A stretch of 64,000 nt of DNA from Candidatus Gastranaerophilales bacterium (GCA_944324315.1 CALUVW010000008.1:1-64000); one strand, 5' to 3'; shown: positions 49,808-58,071, counted from the stretch's first letter. A program made the numbers and translations. Notes: generated from the letters alone by a model not told the origin.

Positions 49808-52318
49808 TTACCCTTTTACCATTTGTCTTAGCACACTGTTGTTCGTAAAATTAATCTCTTGATTTTGTGGTGTGTTTTGCTGTTCATTTTTTGCAGGAAC
49901 TTGATAAGATTGTATTGAACGTTTACCTGTCAGGCGTTTCATAAAGTTGTAGTATTTTTTCAAGAAACCTGTAGCATTATTTTGTTTTTCTTCAATAGCA
50001 AGCAGCTGGTCACGAGAATGCGTACCTACAGGCATTCCAACTGATTTTCTGGTCAGCCATTCTCCGAGTGTTGTATTTGTTAATGTAATCCAGCTCATAC
50101 CGAATAACGATTGATGATATTGTTTGCTGAATGTACTGTTAAACAAATCAATCAGCAGTGTCTGATAGAACAATCTTGAACCTTCCTGAACAAATCTTTC
50201 TTTGAATTTTGTTTTAGCACCTTCCACATCATTCCCGTTTGATTTTAACATAACCATGTTATAGTTATCTGTCATTAAAAACCATATAGTTGCGGCAAGT
50301 GCAGCTGTTTTAGCCAAATTTGACAGGTCGCTGTTCGACAGATTTGACATTGTATCGACATTAAATGCCTTTAATACATTATCTTTTACATAGTCTTGGA
50401 AAGTTTTTTCATTTATTTTGCCTTTAGCAAATTTTTCTGCTTGACGTCCGATATTTTCAACACTTTTTGAAAGCGAAGATATATTCGACAATCTTAGTAA
50501 AATTTCTTGTTGTTCCGGCGAAAGTTTCATATTCGCACTGATTTTTTTATTTTTAACTTGTTCTATAAAGTATTCAAGAGTTTTTGTGTCTTTAATATTT
50601 TTTTCTTTGGCATAATTATTTATTATTGTACTGATTATATTTTTGTCGTTTGTTGCCAGTTTAACCAATTTTGCCTTTTTACCGATTGATTTAATTGCAT
50701 CATCTATAACCGTGTATGGAAGTGTTCCGTATTTCCAGACAAATTTGAACGGTGCAAGGAAAAAGTTTACAAGCGGCTTAATTTTTTTATCTTTAGCCAC
50801 AAGACATATTGTGCCATCTTGATTTTTGGATGTTTGAGCGATGTTTCTGTATTGTTCTGCAAGATTTGTAAAATCATTTTTCTCAAGTACATCAACTATT
50901 TTATTAAATTTTTCTTGTGAGATATTGTAATCTTTAATTTGAGTCAGATTATTGTATATATTTTTAAAATAACCTGAGAAATTTTTCCACGCAGATTCTA
51001 CAAACTGTATTTTTCTTAAACCTTTTATAGCAAAGCCGCCGCCGATTATTACAGCAAGAGCTTTTGTTATTGTATCAAATGATAACAACGGTTTTTGTGC
51101 CTTTTCCTTATCATCTTTTTTATTTTCTGATGCTTTGAACGACAAATCAGGTTTTATTTCTGCTTCAGGAGCTTGGTTTTTTTCATTTTCGGCACGTGCT
51201 TGTTCAGGAGTCAATCTTGTAATATGTTTTCCGTTAATTACACGTGAAAATGCTTCTGTAACAAGTGTTGTTAATGCAGTCATTAACATAATACCCATTT
51301 TAGAGTTGTTTATAGATTTATTAAGAGCTCCAAGAGTTACAAGGGTTATATAGGCATTGAATCCGATTCTGGCCATTTCTTGTTTGAACCTTACTTTTTG
51401 TTCATGTGATGCAGCAGTTTTGTCATCATCCATCATTCGTGAAAGGTTGTATGCATCATTTGCAAGAAATATTGCAGGCGGAATACCGGAAACTATTCTG
51501 TTTAAAGATCTTTCGTGTTTGGTATCATAATTACCTGTTTTCGGATCAAACATTTTTATTGATCGTTCAAGTATTTTTGATTTGATTTCATTTGTTGATT
51601 TATCTTTCATATCACTCATTGTTTCAAAAAGTCCGCGTAAGGAATTTACTTCCGCATCAATTTTGGAACGCTGTCTGATATTTTGAAACATTGAATTTTT
51701 TAAAGTTTTTTTAGCCCAGCCTTTAAAAGGCTTTATTTTCCCGATTAGTGTTACAACTCCGTTTGCTATATCTGCAGGGAGAATTTTAAACGGATATATT
51801 AAGCCATCCCAGATTAGTTGAGGAATGGTTTTTTTATAGAATAAAATATTATCTCCGTCAATTTTTACAAGATGTTTTTGAGCTAATTTTGATTTTTTAA
51901 TATGTTCAAGAAGCTCTTCGCCTATAGATGTTTCGACAGCCCCCCCGGTGGACTTTTTCATTCCAAGATAGGTTCTGGAGAATTCTCTGAACTTATTTAT
52001 GCTGTATGGTTTGCCTGCTTCTTTGTAGCTTCTTGCAAATCTTAAGGCAAGTCCGATTCCGGCAATTGTACCAAATAAAGCAAGTGACGGCGCAAGGCTT
52101 GAAGGTTTTTTACCAGCTTCTTTTTGTTGAGAATTATCCCCGGTAAAAGAAAGACCTTTAAAAGATAAATCATTTGAAATACTTTTTAAAGGTCTCTCGT
52201 TTATTTGATTTTTTAAAGACATGAACTCGGAAGAATGAGGAATGCGTCTTGGAGATAAATCTCCGGTTGACTTCTGTCGTTGTTTCACCGCATCGTATGT
52301 TAATCTTCCTACTAACAT
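49808..52318 (-). CDS. 836-residue protein with an internal duplication and hydrophobic segments
   Basis: After a polar N-terminus with FKGLSFTGD, two similar modules follow (about 75-390 and 425-800). Each has a hydrophobic start (FGTIAGIGLALRFA; ALAVIIGGGFAIKGLR), a mid-section with PFK (LIYPFKILPADIANGV; LAPFKFVWKYGTLPYTVID), and a matching end: FLANDAYNLSRMMDD...VRFKQEMARIGF against FLMTDNYNMVMLKSN...TKFKERFVQEGS, then TLVTEAFSRVINGKHI against TTLGEWLTRKSVGMPV. No known domain. A C7 tract lies in frame at 51940. It may be a membrane-interacting structural protein. Confidence 0.75.
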   Translation of the reverse strand: MLVGRLTYDAVKQRQKSTGDLSPRRIPHSSEFMSLKNQINERPLKSISNDLSFKGLSFTGDNSQQKEAGKKPSSLAPSLALFGTIAGIGLALRFARSYKEAGKPYSINKFREFSRTYLGMKKSTGGAVETSIGEELLEHIKKSKLAQKHLVKIDGDNILFYKKTIPQLIWDGLIYPFKILPADIANGVVTLIGKIKPFKGWAKKTLKNSMFQNIRQRSKIDAEVNSLRGLFETMSDMKDKSTNEIKSKILERSIKMFDPKTGNYDTKHERSLNRIVSGIPPAIFLANDAYNLSRMMDDDKTAASHEQKVRFKQEMARIGFNAYITLVTLGALNKSINNSKMGIMLMTALTTLVTEAFSRVINGKHITRLTPEQARAENEKNQAPEAEIKPDLSFKASENKKDDKEKAQKPLLSFDTITKALAVIIGGGFAIKGLRKIQFVESAWKNFSGYFKNIYNNLTQIKDYNISQEKFNKIVDVLEKNDFTNLAEQYRNIAQTSKNQDGTICLVAKDKKIKPLVNFFLAPFKFVWKYGTLPYTVIDDAIKSIGKKAKLVKLATNDKNIISTIINNYAKEKNIKDTKTLEYFIEQVKNKKISANMKLSPEQQEILLRLSNISSLSKSVENIGRQAEKFAKGKINEKTFQDYVKDNVLKAFNVDTMSNLSNSDLSNLAKTAALAATIWFLMTDNYNMVMLKSNGNDVEGAKTKFKERFVQEGSRLFYQTLLIDLFNSTFSKQYHQSLFGMSWITLTNTTLGEWLTRKSVGMPVGTHSRDQLLAIEEKQNNATGFLKKYYNFMKRLTGKRSIQSYQVPAKNEQQNTPQNQEINFTNNSVLRQMVKG

Positions 52319-52429
52319 TTCTTATTTCCTTCCCGTCATGTATTTTTAACTGAAAACTTTTTTTTTACAAGTGGGAGTATATACAAAATTTACATTTTTT
52401 TATAATTAATATTAGCAGTCTCTCTCTGA

Positions 52430-52450
52430 CTCTCTACATTGGAGAGAGGA
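52430..52450. repeat. Palindrome in spacer downstream of punA
   Basis: TCTCTACATTGGAGAGA with flanking CTCTC/GAGAG, an inverted repeat of the short GC-skewed type seen in the pilin-like loci. It may also help end punA transcription. Nothing else is visible in the 172-bp spacer. Confidence 0.5.
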
Positions 52451-52490
52451 TATTCATCAGCTCCAAGCTTTTGAGATGAGAATAATATAT

Positions 52491-53291
52491 TTAAAGTTTT
52501 TTCAAAATTTCCAGAATCAAAGACTTAAATTTTGTTTTAGCATTTGCAGCGGCTTCTATAACTTCTTTATGTGATAATTTTGCACCTGTAGACGAGCTTG
52601 CAGCATTTGTTATGCAGCTTATGCCAAGAACGTCTATCCCGCAGTAATTAGCAACGATTGCCTCGGGAACTGTTGACATTCCGACAGCATCACCGCCAAG
52701 TTTGCGTATCATATTGATTTCTGCGGGAGTTTCATAAGATGGTCCTGAATTTGCCCAATATATACCTTCTGTTAAATCCACCTTCAAATCATTGGCGCAC
52801 TTTTTTGCTATATCAATAAGATTTTTTTTATAAATATTTGACATATCAGGAAATCTTTCGCCAAAAGTTTCATCGTTTATACCAATTAAAGGATTTGATC
52901 CCATGAAATTTATATGATCGGTTATAATCATCAAATCAGCAGGTTTAAAACTTTCATTGACAGCTCCTGCTGCGTTTGTAAGTATCAGAGTTTTTATGCC
53001 GAGTGCTTTCATAACCTTTACGGGATAAGTTATTTCCTGCATTGTATGTCCTTCGTAAAAATGGTTTCGCCCCTGCATCATCATTACTTTTTTACCGGAA
53101 ATATCTGCAAATACCAATCTCCCTTTGTGTCCTTGAACTGTTGATTTTACAAAGTTGGGGATTTCATTGTAGGGGATTGCGTAGTCACAGTATTCATCAG
53201 CAAGTTCCCCTAGACCTGAGCCTAGGATGATTCCGATTTCAGGCTGAAAATCGTTTGTTTTTTCTTTTATAAAATTTACTGTGTTTTTCAT
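52491..53291 (-). CDS. punA: Purine-nucleoside phosphorylase
   Basis: 266 residues of the trimeric PNP family. Phosphate-site GSGLGELAD, the loop VQGHKGRLV, GRNHFYEGH, NAAGAVNESFKPAD, the purine-site YETPAEI and GMSTVPEAIVA are conserved. It cleaves inosine and guanosine for salvage. It is a separate unit; upp, another salvage enzyme, is 1 kb away. Confidence 0.95.
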   Translation of the reverse strand: MKNTVNFIKEKTNDFQPEIGIILGSGLGELADEYCDYAIPYNEIPNFVKSTVQGHKGRLVFADISGKKVMMMQGRNHFYEGHTMQEITYPVKVMKALGIKTLILTNAAGAVNESFKPADLMIITDHINFMGSNPLIGINDETFGERFPDMSNIYKKNLIDIAKKCANDLKVDLTEGIYWANSGPSYETPAEINMIRKLGGDAVGMSTVPEAIVANYCGIDVLGISCITNAASSSTGAKLSHKEVIEAAANAKTKFKSLILEILKKL

Positions 53292-53311
53292 CGTAACCCC
53301 TTATCTAATTA

Positions 53312-53339
53312 AAAAAGTTAGAGTTTTCTCTAACTTTTT
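53312..53339 (-). terminator. Terminator of the rpoZ-like gene
   Basis: Stem AAAAAGTTAGA/TCTAACTTTTT with a 6-nt loop, 30 bp after the stop of the gene at 53371. Confidence 0.75.
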
Positions 53340-53370
53340 ATATATAACCTATGTGGCAGTGTGCGCAGCA

Positions 53371-53613
53371 CTAGCCGACTAATCTGTCATCATCTGCTTC
53401 AGCAGCTTTTACCATAATGGCATGTTCGACAGGATTTTCTTTTTTGTATGTTGTATCAAAATTTTCTTCAAAATTAAAATCATCATGGGCTTTTTTAGCC
53501 TGATTTTCGTCTACAAGTTTTTTTGCAAGTTCTGCTATTTCGTAAACAAGCTGATATCTGTTATCTGTATTTTCGTTTAAGTCCCATGCGACTCTTATTA
53601 TTTGATCCATCAT
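53371..53613 (-). CDS. rpoZ: RNA polymerase omega-subunit-like protein
   Basis: 80 residues. The central NRYQLVYEIAELAKKL and the later KENPVEHAIMVKAAE match the two conserved patches of omega (NR[YF]xLV..AxxRA and KPxxxAxxE), with a 23-residue acidic insert between them. Length fits. Omega assists assembly of the RNA polymerase beta' subunit. The N-terminus (MMDQIIRVAWDLNENTD) is atypical, so the symbol is given with reserve. Confidence 0.62.
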   Translation of the reverse strand: MMDQIIRVAWDLNENTDNRYQLVYEIAELAKKLVDENQAKKAHDDFNFEENFDTTYKKENPVEHAIMVKAAEADDDRLVG

Positions 53614-53712
53614 AAATTAGCAACCTCACTTTTTGTTTCCACAAATAATAGTATAATACAAAAACTTTTTTGGCAAGTGGCAAAAAATCATGTATTGTTG
53701 TATAATTGACTT

Positions 53713-54345
53713 ATGAAAATATTTGAAGGTATTCATAAATATATTTTTATAGAATTCGGGATATGGTTTTTGATATTATGTATTGCTGTTGGAGCATTCA
53801 GGATTTACCATTATAACAAAGAAAAAGAGCTTGTTACTTATCAAATTTTTATGCCGGATGTTGACGGTCTGATTGCGGGCTCTCCGGTTAAATTTATGGG
53901 TGTTCAGGTTGGTTATATTGAGAAGGTTAAAATTGTTGCAAATGACGTTTATCTTAAAATTGTTATTACCAATAAAGATGTTGAGCTGCCGAAAGGTTCG
54001 CTTGCAACAGTTGAATTTAACGGCATGGGCGGATCAAAATCTTTGGAAGTTTATCCTCCGACAAAAGAAAGTCTTGCTTCAAATAAATTAATTGTTGTCC
54101 AAAACCCGAAAAGACTTCATGATTCGTTAGGGCTTTTGAATGATATGTTTGATAAAATAGGTTCAATTTCTACAAAATTATCATTTTTTGCAAAAGAAAC
54201 AGGTGTTTCTGATATGAGTAAAGGTATTCATACAGATGAAATCCAGACAAATATGACAGCTCTTGATAAGTTAATAAGAAGTGTTGCGGATATAAGAAAA
54301 GAAGGAGTCAAATATGGACAAGGCGAAGGTCAGATTAATCAATAA
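53713..54345 (+). CDS. MlaD/MCE-domain protein
   Basis: 210 residues: one N-terminal transmembrane helix (FGIWFLILCIAVGAF), then an MCE domain (VTYQIFMPDVDGLIAGSPVK, FMGVQVGYIEKVKI, LATVEFNGMGG, SKSLEVYPP) and a helical tail. MCE proteins bind lipid for transport between inner and outer membranes, implying a diderm cell. The Mla ATPase and permease are not nearby. TATAAT ends 6 nt before ATG with no Shine-Dalgarno. It overlaps upp by 32 bp. Confidence 0.9.
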   Translation: MKIFEGIHKYIFIEFGIWFLILCIAVGAFRIYHYNKEKELVTYQIFMPDVDGLIAGSPVKFMGVQVGYIEKVKIVANDVYLKIVITNKDVELPKGSLATVEFNGMGGSKSLEVYPPTKESLASNKLIVVQNPKRLHDSLGLLNDMFDKIGSISTKLSFFAKETGVSDMSKGIHTDEIQTNMTALDKLIRSVADIRKEGVKYGQGEGQINQ

Positions 54346-54964
54346 TCCTGTGGTTTTATTGAATTTATGCACAATGCGTGACAAAAATACTGACAGTCAA
54401 GGAGTCAGAATTGCCACAAGAAAAATAACAAGATGCCTTTTGTATGAAGCTGCAAAAAATCTTCCGCTTGTTGATAAAGAAATAACAACTCCTTTAACAA
54501 CGTTTACCGCAAAAACGGTTGACCCGAATATAAACCTTATAATATCTCCGATTTTGCGTGCCGGTTTGATTTTTACTGATGAGGCTATTGATATTCTGCC
54601 TCAGGCCTGCATAAGACATATTGGCATGTACAGGGATGAAAAAACTCTGAAGCCCGTATGGTACTATAACAAAGTTCCTATGGAAGCTCCGAACCCTGAA
54701 AAATTTTATATTTATATAACTGACCCTATGCTTGCAACAGGTAATTCGTTGATAGAAGCAATAAAACTTTATGCAGATAAAGGAATTCCTATTGAAAATA
54801 TAAAAGTAATTTGCATAATTGCCGCACCTCAGGGGATTGAAAATATCCAGAAACACTATCCTGATATAGAAATTATAACAGCTGCAGTGGATGACCATTT
54901 AAACGAAAAGGGTTATATAGTTCCGGGCATGGGTGATGCAGGAGACAGGATTTTTAATACTTAA
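54314..54964 (+). CDS. upp: Uracil phosphoribosyltransferase
   Basis: 216 residues. Motifs: RDKNTDSQGVRIATRKITR, ISPILRAGLIFTDE, the PRPP loop ITDPMLATGNSLIEAI, and CIIAAPQGI with the C-terminal uracil-binding YIVPGMGDAGDR. It makes UMP from uracil and PRPP. AGAAGGAG precedes the ATG within the MlaD gene. The 3' end overlaps the convergent pilin-like gene by 4 bp. Confidence 0.96.
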   Translation: MDKAKVRLINNPVVLLNLCTMRDKNTDSQGVRIATRKITRCLLYEAAKNLPLVDKEITTPLTTFTAKTVDPNINLIISPILRAGLIFTDEAIDILPQACIRHIGMYRDEKTLKPVWYYNKVPMEAPNPEKFYIYITDPMLATGNSLIEAIKLYADKGIPIENIKVICIIAAPQGIENIQKHYPDIEIITAAVDDHLNEKGYIVPGMGDAGDRIFNT

Positions 54965-55932
54965 TGCGGCAGTTGTTTCCAGTAATTCTTATCTGTTAAT
55001 GCTTTATAGGTACACCCTACACCATTTTCGGTGCTAGAGCTTTTGCTATCACAAAGATCTGTTCTTGTCCCGTCTGCTCCCATTGGAACTAATTTCCCAT
55101 TATCCATAATTTGGAATGTGAATAGGTCATGTCCCCACCTGTTAGGTTTATTGTTTTTACCATTAACATCAACTGTTAACTCCATTCTGTTGTCACCGAG
55201 TTCCATTATAACAAATGTTCCGTCCTGCAAAATAAAATCGCCGTCATCAAAACGTAAAGTATAAAGTTCGTTTCCATTAAATGTTTTATACTCTACAGGC
55301 CTCCAAGTGTCTGTCAAACAGGTTTTTGTTTGCTCATTTCTACAGTCATAAGTATTTGCAAATTGTTTTATATAAGTATCTTTGAAAGGTGTATTGCCAT
55401 ATGTGTTATTATAATTTATGGTATATCCCAATTCGTTTTGTGCAGATGACAGCGCCTGCCCCAATATCGAATAACTTTTTTCTAGCTGTGCTTTTAATTT
55501 TTTACCTTTTGCATCATTGATAACTGATGGCAAAGTTATTGCCGCAACCACACCGATTATGCCGAGAGTGATGAGAACTTCCGAAAGAGTGAAGGCAGCT
55601 TTTTGTTTTAGTGAAGGGTGAAGGGTGAAGGGTGAAGAGAATTTATTTTTTAGTCGATAAGACGATAAGACGTTAGGACGATAAGTTCGTTTCGTGTCAT
55701 TACGAGGAGAATGCGGAGCATTCGACGTAGTAATCTCATTCATATTGCAGCTATTATGCGATTGCGACGGTCGTTTCACTCCCTCGCAATGACAGAATTG
55801 CGTAGCTCCCTCTCCTATGGGAGAGGGGTGGGGTGAGGGCTGATTTGTTTTAGAAATATCTTGCGATTGCGGATCAGTTACGCTCCCTACATGTGAGGCA
55901 TCTTCTGCCAGTGTAAAAACTTCCTTCTTCAT
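54961..55932 (-). CDS. Pilin-like protein with duplicated leader and repeat-built extension
   Basis: 323 residues. It starts MKKEVFTLAED, itself a leader start, then about 100 residues of repeat-derived sequence before a second full signal KAAFTLSEVLITLG at residue 111. The globular end has TVDVNGKNNKPNRWGHDLF and GVGCTYKALTDKNYWKQLPH, close to the gene at 41370. There is no ATG near the second signal, so the extension must be translated. It contains 7-bp and 8-bp tandem repeats whose change in number would shift the frame. AAGGATA precedes ATG. It is divergent from the AbrB-like gene at 56035. Confidence 0.78.
   Translation of the reverse strand: MKKEVFTLAEDASHVGSVTDPQSQDISKTNQPSPHPSPIGEGATQFCHCEGVKRPSQSHNSCNMNEITTSNAPHSPRNDTKRTYRPNVLSSYRLKNKFSSPFTLHPSLKQKAAFTLSEVLITLGIIGVVAAITLPSVINDAKGKKLKAQLEKSYSILGQALSSAQNELGYTINYNNTYGNTPFKDTYIKQFANTYDCRNEQTKTCLTDTWRPVEYKTFNGNELYTLRFDDGDFILQDGTFVIMELGDNRMELTVDVNGKNNKPNRWGHDLFTFQIMDNGKLVPMGADGTRTDLCDSKSSSTENGVGCTYKALTDKNYWKQLPH
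55611..55638. repeat. 7-bp tandem repeat, four units of GTGAAGG
   Basis: Three perfect and one imperfect GTGAAGG units inside the coding region of the pilin-like gene. Seven is not a multiple of three, so slippage by one unit would shift the frame between extension and pilin domain. Confidence 0.85.
55653..55684. repeat. 8-bp tandem repeat, four units of GACGATAA
   Basis: Four imperfect GACGATAA-like units in the same N-terminal extension. Unit length again is not a multiple of three. Confidence 0.8.
55690..55865. repeat. Cluster of interspersed repeats within the pilin-like reading frame
   Basis: This stretch includes a palindrome CCCTCTCC/GGAGAGGG (55808-55827) with GTGGGGTGAGGGC after it, and a segment (CTCCCTCGCAATGACAG type) resembling intergenic repeats known from many genomes. 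All are read in frame, giving Pro/Ser/His-rich peptide. They appear to be insertions between the original leader (FTLAED) and the functional one. Confidence 0.65.
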
Positions 55933-56034
55933 ATTTATCCTTATTTTATACTTACATAATACTTATATTATATAAGTATAACTATTTAAAATGATTTTGT
56001 AAAGTATTTATATATACAAAATCATGGAGATATA

Positions 56035-56196
56035 ATGATGAAGAAGAAATTATCCCGTTCCGGAAGCGGATGGGCACTGTTTATGCCAAAGACTTTACTT
56101 GAACTTATAGATGTAAATCCTGAAGAAGATTTGCTTGAGGTAAAAGTCGAAAATAATGTTGTGAAGATTACAAAGGCGCAAGAAACTAAACAGTAA
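56035..56196 (+). CDS. Small SpoVT/AbrB-like DNA-binding protein
   Basis: 53 residues, MMKKKLSRSGSGWALFMPKT then LLELIDVNPEEDLLEVKVE. The pattern basic-SGSGWALFMPK-LLEL-ID-.P-ED.L.V.VE..VV.I matches the swapped-hairpin AbrB fold of transition regulators and antitoxins. GGAG precedes the ATG codons. No toxin gene adjoins it. It is divergent, about 100 bp, from the pilin-like gene at 54961, so it may regulate that gene. Its 3' end overlaps the asparaginase gene by 11 bp. Confidence 0.75.
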   Translation: MMKKKLSRSGSGWALFMPKTLLELIDVNPEEDLLEVKVENNVVKITKAQETKQ

Positions 56197-57142
56197 CCTT
56201 TATTTCTCCGACAATTTTCCCGTTAATAGTTTTTATTTCGTTATCAAATTCAATATCAGCCCAGTGAAGATTTTTCAAAATCTGTAAAACAACCATTTCT
56301 CGTGCTTTCATATCACAGTCTGCGATTTTTACAACAAAAGCTTCTTCGCTTTCTGTATTAACAACTATACAAAGTCCGCCCGCCCCGACTTTTGCAATAA
56401 TTCCTTTAGAGTTTTCAATAATTTTTGTATCAGTTCTGTCTTCTCCCCCGATTATATAAGGATGATTTAGAAAAGCATTTTTAATTTTTTCATACTCGCG
56501 ATTACAAAATACATTCAAATATCCGTGGAGCATATTAGTCAGCGGCATAGACATTATCGGAACCCCGCATCCGTCTGTTGTTTGCGGATATTCTTTTGTA
56601 AGATGACATAATTTTGTTATTTTTTCTTTTATTGCTTTTTGGAGCGGATGATCAGGGCTGTCATAAGTTTTTAAATCCCAGTTTTTCATCTTGCAAAGCC
56701 CTAGCATCATAATGTGTTTGCCGGAACAGTTGTTTTGTAAAATATTTACACTTGCGCCTGATAGCAGCATTTTCGCCTGTTCTGTTTTTGATAAAGGCTT
56801 ATGCATACCGCATTTTAAATAGCTTTCATCGAGGTCTATTTTTTTTAGGAGGCGCATTGCTGTGTTTACGTGAATTTCCTCACCGGCATGAGAAGCGCAG
56901 CAAAGGGCAATTTCATCTTCTGTCATGTGATAAAATTTGTCCATTCCGTAATCTATTATCAGGCTTGCCTGCAATGGTTTTGCACATGACCTCAAATAAA
57001 ACGGATAGTTTTTAGCATCACCGGTAAAATCAAATGCGCGGTTTTTATCGGACAAAACAATAAACCCGTAATGTTCCTGTTCAACGAGTCCATCCCGTAC
57101 ATATTCTACTAAAAGTTCCGGCTCTGTATTATTGCTGACCAT
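56186..57142 (-). CDS. L-asparaginase II family protein (Rhizobium etli type)
   Basis: 318 residues. Motifs of this third asparaginase class: FYLRSCAKPLQASLI (Ser and Lys of the Ser-Lys dyad), ALCCASHAGEE, QNNCSGKHIMML and YPQTTDGCGVPI. These enzymes hydrolyse asparagine to aspartate and ammonia and carry a zinc site using Cys and Lys. No signal peptide, so cytosolic. Overlaps the upstream MshEN-like gene by 14 bp. Confidence 0.9.
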   Translation of the reverse strand: MVSNNTEPELLVEYVRDGLVEQEHYGFIVLSDKNRAFDFTGDAKNYPFYLRSCAKPLQASLIIDYGMDKFYHMTEDEIALCCASHAGEEIHVNTAMRLLKKIDLDESYLKCGMHKPLSKTEQAKMLLSGASVNILQNNCSGKHIMMLGLCKMKNWDLKTYDSPDHPLQKAIKEKITKLCHLTKEYPQTTDGCGVPIMSMPLTNMLHGYLNVFCNREYEKIKNAFLNHPYIIGGEDRTDTKIIENSKGIIAKVGAGGLCIVVNTESEEAFVVKIADCDMKAREMVVLQILKNLHWADIEFDNEIKTINGKIVGEIKVTV

Positions 57143-57884
57143 TTCTTTTTACAAGCTCCAAAAGCTGCAGCATTTTTCGTTTTAATTTAATATTTTCATC
57201 TTTTAATGCAGCTACTTCTTCTTCATATTTTTGGCTGTCATTTGAGAATGTTGTATCTGTCTGCGGAACGGTATTATAATCAAGGATAAATCTTTTTTTT
57301 GCTTCTTCTTTTAATATAAAAAGAGCTTTTACATCATTTTCTGTAATATATCCCAGTGATATCAGGATTTCTCCAAATCTTGCAGTATTACCGTTTTGAT
57401 TTGCATCTCTGTGCGCCAGAATTGCATGCTGCAGCTGGTCTACATCTATTGCACCTTTTTGCTTAAAATATTCACCGGTTCTGAATTTACCTGCGATAAA
57501 ACCTGCCATTGCATGAATTTCAAGCGAATCAGGTTTTTTAATAAAATTTTGTTCCAGACATAATTCATAGTATTTGGCAACTTCTTCCATTGAAAGGAAA
57601 GTATTTATGGAAATTTCCAACATACTATATTCATTTGCACAGGCTTGTAAGAAATTATATATATTATTATCCAACCCGCATTTTCTTTCGATTAATTCTG
57701 TTTTTCCTTTGAAGGTTAATGTAGGGACAAATGTGGAAAAAAGTTCGTCATTATGATTTCTCAGAAATTCTTCACAAGCTTTATCTCTCATTTCAGCAGC
57801 CAATTTAAGATACATGACCTGTTTAATCCAAAAAGGTACGTTGAAAACTTTATCCAAAAATAAATTAAAAATGTTTTGTTTCAA
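57129..57884 (-). CDS. MshEN-like (GspE/PilB N-terminal type) domain protein
   Basis: 251 residues, start TTG with GAGAGG upstream. The core has the doubled MshEN pattern: GEYFKQKGAIDVDQLQHAIL and RFGEILISLGYITENDVKAL, followed by a coiled coil to the end (ALKDENIKLKRKMLQLLELV). MshEN units normally lie in front of pilus-extension ATPases and bind cyclic di-GMP; here no ATPase follows. It could couple c-di-GMP to the pilus system indirectly. The N-terminal 130 residues are a helical domain with FKGK. Confidence 0.75.
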   Translation of the reverse strand: MKQNIFNLFLDKVFNVPFWIKQVMYLKLAAEMRDKACEEFLRNHNDELFSTFVPTLTFKGKTELIERKCGLDNNIYNFLQACANEYSMLEISINTFLSMEEVAKYYELCLEQNFIKKPDSLEIHAMAGFIAGKFRTGEYFKQKGAIDVDQLQHAILAHRDANQNGNTARFGEILISLGYITENDVKALFILKEEAKKRFILDYNTVPQTDTTFSNDSQKYEEEVAALKDENIKLKRKMLQLLELVKRNGQQ

Positions 57885-58071
57885 ATCAACCTCTCAAAAA
57901 ATGCTCTTATATTCTATTATAACATAATTTAACTATTTTTCAAGTCTGTAACTTTTTTATATGTATCAAAAGGGATTGCCTAATCGGCGGATTTTATTAT
58001 TCTTCTTTCAGCTATTGATTTATACAATTTAAAATTGTATTATAAATTTATATAATAGGAGATTAATGAGT

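Noticed and set aside
51940-51946. C7 tract in the 836-residue gene as another phase-variable site
   Set aside because: Seven bases is short for slippage, the tract is deep in the gene and in frame; noted in the feature only.
56035-56196. Toxin-antitoxin module built on the AbrB-like protein
   Set aside because: The neighbouring genes are an asparaginase and a pilin-like gene; no toxin candidate overlaps or follows it.
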